Below, in pieces: positions 17,143-27,800 of a stretch of 64,000 nt of DNA (its first letter is position 1; the number at the start of each line of letters is the position of its first letter). The DNA is from an uncultured Lachnospira sp. Lineage in GTDB: Bacteria; Bacillota; Clostridia; Lachnospirales; Lachnospiraceae. A program made the translations under genes and the position numbers. The notes beneath the pieces are model-generated. The model had not been told where the DNA came from, did no database searches, and saw only the letters and a program-made list of their open reading frames with translations. Where the stretch lies: NCBI GenBank assembly GCA_910585095.1, contig CAJUBU010000002.1:80053-144052 (forward strand), read 5' to 3'.

Positions 17143-18777
17143 ATGATTCAGTTCATAGGTAAAGGCGTGTATGGCGCTATTGCTATGGGGAATGTTTCTA
17201 TCTTTAAAAAACAAGACACCGTTGTAAAACGTGTTCATGCAGAAGATACAGAAGCAGAAAAAAAACGTGTTATCGCTGCTAGAGAAGCCTCAGCACAGCA
17301 GCTTAAAGAAATTTATGACAAGGCATTAAAAGAAGTTGGCGAAACACACGCTCAAATTTTTGATATACATATTATGATGCTTGACGATGATGATTATAAC
17401 GAATCCATTGAAAACATCATTGACACTCAAAGCGTTAATGCAGAGTATGCTGTTGCTGTTACTGCCGATAATTTTGCCCAAATGTTTTCATCTATGGACG
17501 ATGCCTATATGCAGGCTCGTGCCGCTGATGTAAAAGACATCTCTAATCGAATTATTGCAAACCTTACAGGGGCAATTTCACCAGAAACGCTTTCTAATGA
17601 TAAAATGATTATATGTGCAGATGACCTTGCACCTAGTGAAACAGTCGCTCTTGACAAAGAAAAAGTCCTTGCATTTGTAACTGCACATGGTTCATCTAAT
17701 TCGCATACGGCTATTCTTGCAAGAAATATGAATATCCCTGCCGTTATAGGTGTAGGTGATGATTTTCTTGCAAAAATAAAAAATGGTGATGAAGCTATTG
17801 TTGATGGATTTACAGGTGAAATCTTTATCAACCCTGATAACGCAACAAAAGAAAAAATGTTGCAAAAGCAAAAAGAAGATGAAGATAAAAAAAGATTGTT
17901 ACAAGAACTTAAAGGCAAAGAAAATGTTACTCTTGATGGAACAAAAATCAATATTTTTGCCAATATTGGAAGCGTTGATAATATTGGAGCCGTTCTTGTA
18001 AATGACGCAGGTGGAATTGGTCTTTTTAGAAGTGAGTTTCTCTATCTTGAAAATGCAGATTATCCTACGGAAGAACAACAATTCAGTGCATATAAAAAAG
18101 TGCTTGAAAGTATGGCAAACAAAAAAGTCATTATCCGAACACTTGATATTGGTGCAGATAAACAGGTGGATTATTTCAAATTGAAAAAAGAAGAAAATCC
18201 TGCACTTGGATATAGGGCAATTCGTATCTGCCTTAAACGCCCTGAAATTTTTAAAACACAGTTAAGGGCATTGTACAGAGCTTCTGTATTTGGCAATTTA
18301 GGAATTATGTTCCCTATGATTACAAGTGTTTCAGAACTTGAAAAAATCTTAGAAATCTGCAATATTGTAAAATTAGAGCTTCAAGCTCAAAAAATAGAAT
18401 ATTCTGATAATATTGAGTTGGGCATTATGATTGAAACGCCAGCCGCTGCTATCATAAGCGACCGACTTGCACCAATGGTCGATTTTTTCAGTGTTGGAAC
18501 AAACGACCTTACACAATATACGCTTGCCTGTGACCGACAAAACTCCGATATTGAAGAATTTGTCGATACACACCATGAAGCTATTTTGCGTTTAATTGAA
18601 ATGTCTGCTGTCAACGCACATAAGCACGGTGCATGGATTGGCATATGCGGAGAACTTGCCGCTGACACAACACTTACAGAAAACTTTTTGCAAATGGGAA
18701 TTGATGAACTTTCTGTATCGCCAACATTTGTGCTTAAAGTACGAGATGCTGTGCGAAAGATTAATTTGAAAAAATAA
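17143..18777 (+). CDS. ptsI: PTS enzyme I (phosphoenolpyruvate-protein phosphotransferase)
   Basis: First enzyme of the phosphotransferase system, transferring phosphate from PEP to HPr. The 544-residue protein contains the swivelling phospho-His motif HGSSNSHTAILARN (about residue 188), the PEP-binding region GGIGLFRSEFLYL (about residues 288-300), the arginine segment IIRTLDIGADKQ and the signature VGTNDLTQYTLACDRQ near the C-terminus, followed by the GICGELA active-site cysteine. ATG 17143 is 8 bases after AGGAGG; GTG 17134 is in frame but too close. It ends the glcT-ptsG-ptsH-ptsI operon. Confidence 0.96.
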   Translation: MIQFIGKGVYGAIAMGNVSIFKKQDTVVKRVHAEDTEAEKKRVIAAREASAQQLKEIYDKALKEVGETHAQIFDIHIMMLDDDDYNESIENIIDTQSVNAEYAVAVTADNFAQMFSSMDDAYMQARAADVKDISNRIIANLTGAISPETLSNDKMIICADDLAPSETVALDKEKVLAFVTAHGSSNSHTAILARNMNIPAVIGVGDDFLAKIKNGDEAIVDGFTGEIFINPDNATKEKMLQKQKEDEDKKRLLQELKGKENVTLDGTKINIFANIGSVDNIGAVLVNDAGGIGLFRSEFLYLENADYPTEEQQFSAYKKVLESMANKKVIIRTLDIGADKQVDYFKLKKEENPALGYRAIRICLKRPEIFKTQLRALYRASVFGNLGIMFPMITSVSELEKILEICNIVKLELQAQKIEYSDNIELGIMIETPAAAIISDRLAPMVDFFSVGTNDLTQYTLACDRQNSDIEEFVDTHHEAILRLIEMSAVNAHKHGAWIGICGELAADTTLTENFLQMGIDELSVSPTFVLKVRDAVRKINLKK

Positions 18778-18786
18778 ATATTAAAA

Positions 18787-18833
18787 GATATTCATTTTGC
18801 TTTACTGCTTTCTCATAACCTTATAGCTGCCAT
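18787..18833 (+). repeat. Dispersed intergenic repeat, copy F (diverged)
   Basis: Contains ACTGCTTTCTCATAACC followed by TTATAGCTGCC, aligned with CTGCTTGCTCATAACC and TCATTGCC of copy A. The palindromic 5' part is degraded. It lies just after ptsI. Confidence 0.4.
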
Positions 18834-18841
18834 CACAACAC

Positions 18842-18884
18842 AAGTCCCCCGTTTATATCTCTACGATATTGAAACGGGGGACTT
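18842..18884 (+). terminator. Terminator of the PTS operon
   Basis: AAGTCCCCCGTTT pairs perfectly over 13 bases with AAACGGGGGACTT, and the loop adds ATATC/GATAT. The tail is ATTTAATA rather than a clean T run, but the stem is very stable. Confidence 0.75.
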
Positions 18885-18924
18885 ATTTAATAAGGTTAAA
18901 ATATCATTATCTTATACATATTAT

Positions 18925-18987
18925 TTACCTAACTGGCATAAAAATTACCTAATTGATTTTTAAAAAATATAAATAATATGCTATACT
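18925..18987 (+). promoter_or_regulatory. Predicted LytTR-activated promoter
   Basis: TTACCTAACTG (18925-18935) and TTACCTAATTG (18945-18955) are direct repeats 20 bases apart. Their complement CAGTTAGGTAA resembles the AgrA box ACAGTTAAG. Three bases on is a poor -35 (TTTAAA, 18959-18964), then 17 bases and the -10 TATACT (18982-18987). Paired LytTR boxes upstream of a weak -35 are typical of LytTR activation, suggesting autoregulation of the following gene. Confidence 0.55.
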
Positions 18988-19024
18988 GATTTGGAACAAA
19001 GCTATTAAAAGGAGTGAATTTTCT

Positions 19025-19747
19025 ATGTTAATATACTTGTGTGATGACTCTGAAAGTGATATTCTCCGTCTAAAACACTATCTAAATACATATGCAAAAC
19101 AAATGAAACTATGTTTTGAACTTGCCTCTTTTTCTTCTGGCAATGAACTACTTACAGTTTTTAAACAAGCAAATCAAAAACCAGAACTCATTTTTTTAGA
19201 TATTTTTATGGCAAATCTAAATGGCATTGAAGTGGCAAGATATTTAAGAAATATGCACTATCAGGGAGGTATTATTTTTACGACTTCCTCCACTGAACAT
19301 GCTATGGACAGTTATGAAGTTCATGCACTATATTACCTTCAAAAACCTTATAAACGCAAACATTTTGAAAATGCCATGACACGCTGTAGTGTTCTTTTGC
19401 AGAAAGCAAAACCATGCTTTACGTTCACTAGAAAGAAAAAAGAAATTTCTATACCATATGAAAATATTGTATTTTTTGAAACAGGTCAATCTCACACTAT
19501 TTTTTTGCACACTACATCTGATGTTTATTCTTTTTCTGGTACACTCACGCAGATAACAGCGTTCTTCAAAGAAATAGATTACTTTCTTTCCGTTGGACAA
19601 AGCTTTTTAATCAATCTAAATCACGTATCTGGACAGATAGAAAACGACCTTGTTATGTCTGATGGCTCTATTGTTCAGATTCCTTTACGAAAACGAAAAG
19701 ATATTCTAACACTTATAGAAAGATATCAAAAAGAACTGCCTTTATAA
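19025..19747 (+). CDS. LytTR-family response regulator
   Basis: 240-residue two-component regulator. The receiver domain (about residues 1-120) has acidic residues YLCDDSESD, phospho-acceptor Asp in LIFLDIFMANLNG and Lys in LQKPYKRK. The LytTR DNA-binding domain (about 135-235) contains KKEISIPYENIVFFET and GQSFLINLNHV. AAAAGGAG precedes ATG 19025. No GHKL kinase is adjacent; the neighbouring convergent kinase is of a different class, so the partner is unknown. Its stop codon overlaps the convergent kinase gene by 6 bases. Confidence 0.92.
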   Translation: MLIYLCDDSESDILRLKHYLNTYAKQMKLCFELASFSSGNELLTVFKQANQKPELIFLDIFMANLNGIEVARYLRNMHYQGGIIFTTSSTEHAMDSYEVHALYYLQKPYKRKHFENAMTRCSVLLQKAKPCFTFTRKKKEISIPYENIVFFETGQSHTIFLHTTSDVYSFSGTLTQITAFFKEIDYFLSVGQSFLINLNHVSGQIENDLVMSDGSIVQIPLRKRKDILTLIERYQKELPL

Positions 19748-22390
19748 TAAAAGCAGTTCTTTTATTGTACGCTGTATACCATTTACTACCTTATTCCACT
19801 CTTTGACAGCAAACATATAGATTTGTTCTATCTTTTCTTTGTCTTGAGTTCTGCCTGCCATCTCCATTTGATAGAAATATTCACCAAGAACCGAAGCGCC
19901 AATGCCCCTTGCTTCACCTTTTAACCCATGACAAGAAACTATCCACATATTCCAAAGCGCACTACTTTCTGTCGTTTCATATTTTTTCTTCTCACTTTTT
20001 ATTATCAATGTATTTTCTTGTTTTATAATCTTTTGAAAAATCTCATTTAATTTTTGCTGCTGTTTTTCTTTTTGCTTGGCAAATAAAATAAGTAATTCTT
20101 TGTAAAGTGATATATCCATATCTGCATACCGCAATCCTTCTTGTGTATGAATACCATTTTGTTCTAACTGTATCAACCACTTATCTTCTGTTAATAATTC
20201 TTTTTCTGCATTTTCTATACCCTCTTTTGCCTTATCGACTTCCTTTTCTAAAGAAAGATAGCGAAACAACACTTGTTCTAATTTTTTTGGTTCAACAGGT
20301 TTTGTCAAATAATCAGCAAATCCTTCTGACAAATACATCTGTTCTACTCCTTTTCCAGCATTGGCAGTCAATGCAACAATCGTGGTATCCCGATTTTTTC
20401 CGTTCTCTCCCTCCTTAATTTGATGAAAAACAGCAATACCATCCATTCCCGGCATCATATGATCTAATAAAATCAAATCATATTTTTTGTGAATACAGGC
20501 TTGCACAGCTGCTCTCCCATCTAGTGCTGTCTCTACTATAACTTTTGTTCGTTTCAGCAAATATTTTAGCACTTTTATGTTATTATTATTGTCATCTACT
20601 ATAAGAATCGTTTTTGTATGAAAATCCAATAATTTTTTTTCTTGTTCATCTGTTATAAATTCTTCTTTTTTTTCCCATGCAGAAAAATCTTCTTCTTCTG
20701 CATCTATCCATGTTAATGAAACGGTAAACACACTTCCCTCTCCAAGTATACTTTCTACAGTAAGAGTTCCACCTATTACATCAACTAGCTGTTTTACAAT
20801 AGCAAGCCCAAGCCCTATGCCATCTCTGCCGCTTGTATTGCTTCCACGCTCAAAATTATCAAATATCTTTGTCAATTCATCCTTTTGAATTCCAATACCA
20901 CTATCACTAATAGATAATAAAAGTTTCTTATCTTTCAATGTTTTCTGTATTTTTGCTTTCAAACAAACAAAACCATTGTCTGTATATTTCATTGCATTGG
21001 ATAATAAATTAACCAATACTTGAAAAATATGAGCCTCATCACCCATTTGATATTTATTTTCTGAAGTCAAACATTCCTCTATTTCAACAGTAAATACAAG
21101 TCCTTTTTTTTCTATCTGCGGTCGCATCAGTTCTTCTACTCGCCCTATCACTTCACTTATCTGATAAGGCGTTTTTATACTGGTAATCGTTCCATTCTCC
21201 AACCTAGAGGCATTTAATATTTCATCAATTAAGGACATCATATGTCCTCCTGCTGCTGCCACCTCTTTTGCATAATTTTTGATTTCTTCCTCACCGCTTT
21301 CACGAACAATCATTTCATTTATTCCAAGCATCGTATTCATAGGAGTGCGCAGCTCATGACTTACCTTCATCAAAAATTGTGTTTTTGCCTCATCTGCCTC
21401 TTTAAACTTTTGTATTGTCAAAAGGGATTGTGTCTGGTCAACAAACCACAACATACAACCATTTTTTTCATTATGTTCAATAATATCCTCTACACGTAAT
21501 TCATAAACTGTTCCATCTGTATGGAGCAAATGTTCACCCTCATTCATTAACTTGGTGATTTCTGGATAACAATCAATTATACTGCCCTTATGAATATTAG
21601 GAAATAGTGTATTCATTCTATGATTGACAAAAACAATTGTATTTTCCTTATCCAAAATAACTAACCCTTCATTTCCATGATTAAACGCATTATCAATAGC
21701 TGCATGAAGTGAATCAAAATAACTGTACCTTATCATTGCTATCATCATGCAAAACATGTTAAATGTCATAGCAATTACAATTGGATTATAACTTCCAAAA
21801 ACACCTATTCTCTTTAAAAGAAGCAATGTTTCTAATACACTAAATCCTACTATTATATATATAATTCTTTTTTTGTGCATAGGCGTACTTTTTTTATATT
21901 TCATCATACATAAAATCAAAATGGTAAACACTACTGCATCTAAAATAATAAAATGCAAATACCAAAGAATACCATGACCTACTTTAATTCGATTATACAT
22001 ACCATCTGTCAATATCTCCATAGAAGTATAAAAAAAATGATGTTTTTGTGCTGTAAACACTCCTATAAGCACAAAAGTATCACATATTGCTTCCAGTCCA
22101 TATACCCATAAAGGAATGTAAAATTTGGCAAATTCTGAAACAAACCATAAAAGTGCCAGCAATAAACCTGCCTGTCCTACATACTGTACACATAAACCAG
22201 ATAAAGCTTCTCCTATGGTATCTGAATGCAGCAATTCTAAATGAATCCCCACAACAAATATAATCGTAAACACATCATATAAAATAAATGCTGTCTGAAC
22301 TTTGGAAGGCTGCTGTTTTAATACAACTACCAGCATAAAAAGCATAAGAAGAATGGCTATAATATTGACTATTTCTAAAAATAGCAGCAT
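19742..22390 (-). CDS. Membrane hybrid sensor histidine kinase with receiver and HPt domains
   Basis: 882-residue multidomain sensor. Seven or eight hydrophobic segments (about residues 1-220, like the 7TM histidine-kinase input region) are followed by a PAS-like segment (about 230-320). Next come HisKA with phospho-His in KVSHELRTPMNTM (about residue 347), a HATPase domain with the N box LVNLLSNAMKYTD and G boxes SDSGIGIQKDE and GIGLGLAIVKQL, and a receiver with Asp in LILLDHMMPGMDG (about 643). A C-terminal HPt-like domain has its His in SCHGLKGEARG (about 820). The intact phosphorelay modules imply a downstream regulator elsewhere. AAAGGG precedes ATG 22390. Confidence 0.93.
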   Translation of the reverse strand: MLLFLEIVNIIAILLMLFMLVVVLKQQPSKVQTAFILYDVFTIIFVVGIHLELLHSDTIGEALSGLCVQYVGQAGLLLALLWFVSEFAKFYIPLWVYGLEAICDTFVLIGVFTAQKHHFFYTSMEILTDGMYNRIKVGHGILWYLHFIILDAVVFTILILCMMKYKKSTPMHKKRIIYIIVGFSVLETLLLLKRIGVFGSYNPIVIAMTFNMFCMMIAMIRYSYFDSLHAAIDNAFNHGNEGLVILDKENTIVFVNHRMNTLFPNIHKGSIIDCYPEITKLMNEGEHLLHTDGTVYELRVEDIIEHNEKNGCMLWFVDQTQSLLTIQKFKEADEAKTQFLMKVSHELRTPMNTMLGINEMIVRESGEEEIKNYAKEVAAAGGHMMSLIDEILNASRLENGTITSIKTPYQISEVIGRVEELMRPQIEKKGLVFTVEIEECLTSENKYQMGDEAHIFQVLVNLLSNAMKYTDNGFVCLKAKIQKTLKDKKLLLSISDSGIGIQKDELTKIFDNFERGSNTSGRDGIGLGLAIVKQLVDVIGGTLTVESILGEGSVFTVSLTWIDAEEEDFSAWEKKEEFITDEQEKKLLDFHTKTILIVDDNNNNIKVLKYLLKRTKVIVETALDGRAAVQACIHKKYDLILLDHMMPGMDGIAVFHQIKEGENGKNRDTTIVALTANAGKGVEQMYLSEGFADYLTKPVEPKKLEQVLFRYLSLEKEVDKAKEGIENAEKELLTEDKWLIQLEQNGIHTQEGLRYADMDISLYKELLILFAKQKEKQQQKLNEIFQKIIKQENTLIIKSEKKKYETTESSALWNMWIVSCHGLKGEARGIGASVLGEYFYQMEMAGRTQDKEKIEQIYMFAVKEWNKVVNGIQRTIKELLLL

Positions 22391-22490
22391 TTTAATTACC
22401 CTTTCCTATCAAATTCATAAAATTTATCATATAATATCATTAATCCACTTAAAATAAAAGATTCATTAAATATAACCAATTATTGCTTAC

Positions 22491-22525
22491 AAAAAAGAAC
22501 TGTTACAAAATTTTTTTGTAACAGT
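22491..22525 (-). terminator. Intrinsic terminator of transketolase
   Basis: On the minus strand ACTGTTACA/TGTAACAGT is a perfect 9-bp stem, followed by TCTTTTTT. It lies about 105 bases downstream of the transketolase stop. Confidence 0.75.
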
Positions 22526-22630
22526 CCTAAATATCTTTATATTTTTTTAATACAATTATTTCTTAAATACTATAATATTAAATATACACTTTACCATTGA
22601 TTTTTTATTTAGTAAATAATTTATATTTGA

Positions 22631-24619
22631 TTACATAATGCTCTTTACAGTCTTTACTACATTATCCACTGTAAATCCAAATTTTTCAAATAAAAGATTT
22701 GCAGGACCAGAAGCGCCAAATCCCTTCATTGCCATAACTGCACCGTCAAGTCCAACATATTTATACCAGCCAAAATCAGAAAGAGCCTCAATAGCAACTC
22801 TCTTTCTAACAGACTTTGGAAGGACTGCATCTTTATATTCCTGAGGCTGTGCATCAAATAAATCCATACTTGGCATACTTACAACTCTTACATCAATTCC
22901 ATCCTGTGCAAGTTTTGCCTTTGCATCTACTGCAAGACTAACCTCTGAACCGCTTGCAATAATAATTGCATCTGGCTCTGCCTTTGATGAATCATCAATA
23001 ATATATCCACCCTTTAATGCATCCTTTGAAGAACCTGGCATCTGTGGCAGATTCTGTCTTGTAAGCACAAGTCCTGTTGGTGTCTTTTTTGACTGAACGG
23101 CGTACATCCAAGCTGCTGCTGTCTCCAATCGGTCACAAGGTCTAAAGATAGTAAAGTTTGGAAGCGCTCTAAATGCTGCAAGCTGCTCAATTGGCTCATG
23201 TGTTGGTCCATCTTCGCCTACACCGATACTGTCATGTGTAAATACATAGGTCACAGGTAAGCCCATAATTGATGTTAATCTTACCATTGGCTTTGTATAA
23301 TCACTAAATACAAAGAATGTAGCAACAAAAATCTTCAAACCGCCATGAAGTGCAATACCGTTAGAAATAGCTGCCATTGCCTGCTCTCTTACGCCAAAAT
23401 GAAGATTGCTTCCTGAATAGTCATTCTTTGAAAAATCGCCAGCATCTTTCATATTAGTCTTGTTTGATGGCGCTAAGTCTGCTGAACCGCCAATAAGATT
23501 TGGCATAGACTTCTTTATCATATTTAATACAGCGCCTGATATATTTCTTGTTGCTTCTGGCTTATCGCCTTTATCCCAATATTCATCTGAATTAAATAAC
23601 TCAGACATATCATAGCCATTATAATAATTATCCCACTTTTCTTTCATCTCAGGATATTTTGCACAGTATTCGTCAAAAAGCTTATTCCAAGCTTCTTCTG
23701 CTTTTGCGCCCTGTGCTGCCAACTCTTTATAATGGTCATAAACTTCCTGTGGTACTTCAAAATCACCCTTACAAGGCCATTTGATATTTTCTTTAAGGGC
23801 GGCAACATTCTCCTCGCCAAGCGGCTCGCCATGCGCACTTGCCTTACCTTGTTTTGCTGGACAGCCATATCCGATAAGGGTATTAACCTTAATCAATGAA
23901 GGTCTGCTCTTATCAGCCTTTGCCTCCTCAATTGCCTTGCCGATAGCTTCCAAATCTGTTCCGTCGCTCACTTCTATTGTCTGGAAACCAAATGCCTTAA
24001 ACTTCTCTACAACATTTTCTGTAAAAGCAATATCTGTGCTTCCCTCAATTGAAATGTTGTTTGAATCATAAAATACAATAAGTTTACCTAAACCTAATGT
24101 TCCTGCAAGAGAAAAGCTCTCTGAAGAAATACCTTCCATCATACAGCCATCTCCGCCTAATACATATGTATAGTGGTCAACAACATCAAATCCTTCTTTG
24201 TTAAACACTGCGGCAAGATGTGCTTCTGCCATTGCCATACCGACTGCCATTGCCATACCTTGTCCAAGCGGACCTGTTGTTGCCTCAATACCTACTGTGT
24301 GTCCATACTCAGGATGACCTGGTGTAAGAGAATCTAATTGTCTAAAATTCTTTACATCTTCAATACTTAAATTTCCATATCCGAACAAATGTAGTAAAGA
24401 ATATAACAACATAGAACCATGTCCGCCTGAAAGAACAAAACGGTCTCTGTTCTTCCATTCAGGATTTGCTGGATTATGATTCATATGCTTTGCCCATAAC
24501 TCATAAGCCATAGGTGCAGCACCAAGCGGCAAACCTGGATGTCCCGACTTTGCTTTTTGAATAGCATCGGCTGACAATACTCTGATTGCATTAACTGACA
24601 ACTCATCAATATTACTCAT
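22631..24619 (-). CDS. tkt: Transketolase
   Basis: Thiamine-diphosphate enzyme of the pentose phosphate pathway, moving two-carbon units between sugar phosphates. The single-chain protein of 662 residues begins MSNIDELSVNAIRVLSADAI and shows KSGHPGLPLGAAP, the ThDP motif GDGCMMEGISSE to NN (about residues 150-185), EQAMAAISNGIALHGG of the pyrimidine-binding domain, THDSIGVGEDGPTHEP and GASGPANLLFEKFGF at the C-terminus. I chose ATG 24619; ATG 24631 has its AAGG immediately adjacent and so no spacing. It is monocistronic with a good terminator. Confidence 0.97.
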   Translation of the reverse strand: MSNIDELSVNAIRVLSADAIQKAKSGHPGLPLGAAPMAYELWAKHMNHNPANPEWKNRDRFVLSGGHGSMLLYSLLHLFGYGNLSIEDVKNFRQLDSLTPGHPEYGHTVGIEATTGPLGQGMAMAVGMAMAEAHLAAVFNKEGFDVVDHYTYVLGGDGCMMEGISSESFSLAGTLGLGKLIVFYDSNNISIEGSTDIAFTENVVEKFKAFGFQTIEVSDGTDLEAIGKAIEEAKADKSRPSLIKVNTLIGYGCPAKQGKASAHGEPLGEENVAALKENIKWPCKGDFEVPQEVYDHYKELAAQGAKAEEAWNKLFDEYCAKYPEMKEKWDNYYNGYDMSELFNSDEYWDKGDKPEATRNISGAVLNMIKKSMPNLIGGSADLAPSNKTNMKDAGDFSKNDYSGSNLHFGVREQAMAAISNGIALHGGLKIFVATFFVFSDYTKPMVRLTSIMGLPVTYVFTHDSIGVGEDGPTHEPIEQLAAFRALPNFTIFRPCDRLETAAAWMYAVQSKKTPTGLVLTRQNLPQMPGSSKDALKGGYIIDDSSKAEPDAIIIASGSEVSLAVDAKAKLAQDGIDVRVVSMPSMDLFDAQPQEYKDAVLPKSVRKRVAIEALSDFGWYKYVGLDGAVMAMKGFGASGPANLLFEKFGFTVDNVVKTVKSIM

Positions 24620-24861
24620 AACAATTCCCATCCTTAAAATTATCTTTTTATGTCATTCTATAACATAAATTTACAGTATGCAATACTTTTATAAAATATT
24701 TTTATAAAAGTTTTTATTCCCAAATTTGCACTACAAAATAATTTATAAAAAATAGTTTTAATCTATGCTAAATTTTTTATCTTATCAAATAAATCCACTT
24801 CAATATTGTAGAGATATAAGCAAAAAGGTATGGCTTGCGTATAACAGCTAAATACTTTTAT

Positions 24862-27800
24862 TTAATCCTTAAAATCTGCCTCAGATAAAAAGAAAATATC
24901 CCCTTGCTCGCCACGTTTTTTCTTTACGCCGCCAAAAAATCGCCTTGCAGCTCTTTTTTCTGAATGTGCAATTGCCTTATTAATAATCTCTTTTATATCA
25001 TCCAACTTAATATTGTCGGTCATAGAATGCAGTTCATTAATTTTAAGATATAATGCCAACAACGCATCATCATCTACTTCATATTGACGCTTGCGTGCAA
25101 ATTTTCTTGCCATCTCAACCAATTCATTAACCGTGTATTGTTTTAAAACAATTCTGTGATTAAACATATTGACTAAATCTGGATTAAAATTTAACAACAC
25201 ATTCATCTGTGCATCGGAATCTTCAAAAATCACTATCATTCTTCCAGTATTTTGTTCCAGACAATCCATCAATTCCTCAATACGCTTTGGCTGAATAGAA
25301 CCTGCTCCCTCTACAATCAGCACTGTTCCACGCAGCTTTGACATCGCTTTTGCAATTCCCCTATGATTGATACTGTCACCTGTTGTCTTTGCAATCTTTT
25401 TAGGTACTTCTGGATACAAATAATTTAATGCTCTTACTATATTTCTTGCTAAATCGGTCTTATCAGAACTTGAATTTCCTGTGATAAGAATATTGCCAAC
25501 GCTAGAATCAACCATATTCATCTCATCATCAATCGATGCAAAATAAGCTGCAAGTTGGCTCTCTATTCCTGGCATTTCTCTATATTTTCTAAATATCTTT
25601 GCCAATTCACCCTCAAGCTTGAGATTTTCTGCAAACTCTCCTTCCTCATATTCGTCTATTGATTCAACTAACTGTGGTCTTCTTATTTTTCTGCTTTCGT
25701 CAGAAAATGATTCTGATGACAAATCTCTTTCTACAAATTGTTCTTCTAAATAGGATTCATTTGAAAGCTGTTCTTGTAAAACACTTTCTTCTACAAATTG
25801 TTCTTCTGAAATATATTCTTCTGAAATCTGCTCATTTAATGATTCTTCCGTTGGAAATTGTTTGTTAGAAAATCCTTCGTCAACTTGCTGTTTATCAAAA
25901 TCATCATTATCCAAAACACTTTGCTTTTGTACTAAATCATCTTCAATTTGTTCATTTTTATTTAAAGATTCATTAGTAGTATTTTGACTTTGTTTTTCTA
26001 ATTCCTTTGTAACATATTTGCGTAAAAGTTCATCAGAAACAACTTGCATTTGGATTGTATGTAATAAAACTTCGGAAATTTCTTCCTCTGAAATTTTATC
26101 TGTATTATTACTTATTTTCTTTGTTTTTGCGCCAGCAGAATCTATTGTATTGACATCTACGAACTTATCAATCGTTCCATTAGATTCTATTTGTTTAATA
26201 CTTTCTTTTATATTTTCTTGAATATAAGGTGAATGAATAAGCCTTATAATTTCATCTTCAAGACTGCGTGTTGCTTTTCCTGTTCGGAAAGCTAAATCCG
26301 TTTTTACCGAATCCACTAACATCTGAATATACTCTTTTTTCTTAGCATCATCAAAATCAATATCTGTAGAATTTTGTGCCTCTTGTTTTTGTTTTTTCAT
26401 CAACATTTCATAAGCAGCACTCTTTTCATCTTTCTCCTCAAGCATACGCATTAATTCTTGCTTAGAAAACTCTCTTGTACTTTGCTGTCCATATTTTTGT
26501 TCTCTTACAGATTCCATCCAATCTGCAAGATTCATCTGCCCTTCAATCTGTTCATTATCACTATAGCCTTCTAAATTAGAATCTTCTTCTTTGTTTGATG
26601 GCGTTATATTGGGTCTTAACTTTTCAATATCATCGTCCAAAAATTCTGCTAAAGTTTGAGCAATCGTTTCTTGAAGGTTTTGTGTATCATAAATATTATC
26701 GTCTGGCATCTTTACCTCTTCGATAACCATTTTATCCTCTCGTTCCCTCATCAACTGCTCTTGCTTTTCACGTTCTTTTTTTATACGCTCTTGCTCATGT
26801 TCCTTATTCATTTCATTATAGCTGGTATCAATACTTTTTCTTGCATTTGAAATCAACTTCATTAAAGATTCTGGAATTTCTCCTGTATCTTTTTTAACCG
26901 TCGATTTTACATTTTCTTGATTCTGCAAAATATCGCTTTCTACTGCTATAGTCGTCTGCTGATGCTCCTGCGTTTTTATTTGTTCTTGTTCATGATTTTT
27001 GTTTAAATCACTAATATTATTAGAATGATTCATTTTATCGGAATCATTAACTATACTTGAACCACTCATTCTATCAAAATGATTTGTTTCTTCATTTATA
27101 TTATTTATCTTTTCATTATCAACATATTTATTGTTTTCACTTATATGTGCTTGTGAATCAACATCTGTTATCTCAGATTTTTCTTCTTTTTCAGGCAGCT
27201 CAAATGTTTCTAATTCTTCTGGCTGCTGTTCCTTCATCCGTTTTTCTTCAGACTCACGAACCTTTGCTAAAACAAATTCTCTAAGATTATATGTCACATT
27301 ACTATTTGCTGTATCTGCTTTTTCTTTGACATCTTCTTTTTCTGTTTTATTATCAATTTTATTATCCATAAAAGGATTTTTCTTTTGAGATTTGTCTTTT
27401 GTCGACTCACTGTTTTGTTCATTCTCATAAATATCAATAGCTTCTTTTGGCAATGGTTTAGAAGCTGGTTTTGAAAAAAGTCCAAGCAATCCCCTGCTTT
27501 TCTTTTCATCTTCTTCTAAAACTTCGTCAATATCATCATGCTGCATTCTTGTCAGTTCAGATTGCTGTTCAAATAGTAAATCTCTTGATATTTTTGAATC
27601 TTTCTTTTTTGCTTGCTCAAGCTGTTTTGTTTGATGTTTTGTCAATTCTCCGCCGACTTTACTTTTAAGCAACATTGCTTTCTCAACATATTTTCCATCT
27701 TGAAACAATAAAGCTAATTCATCACAAGCCTCAATACATTCATTTGTCCTGCCTGTTTTTGAGTATAACTTTGCCAATTCATACATATATTTTTCATCAA

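Noticed and set aside
24680..24715. AT-rich palindrome ACTTTTATAAA/TTTATAAAAGT followed by T residues on the plus strand
   Set aside because: It resembles a terminator, but no plus-strand gene lies upstream; in such AT-rich sequence it may be chance or part of the tkt promoter region.
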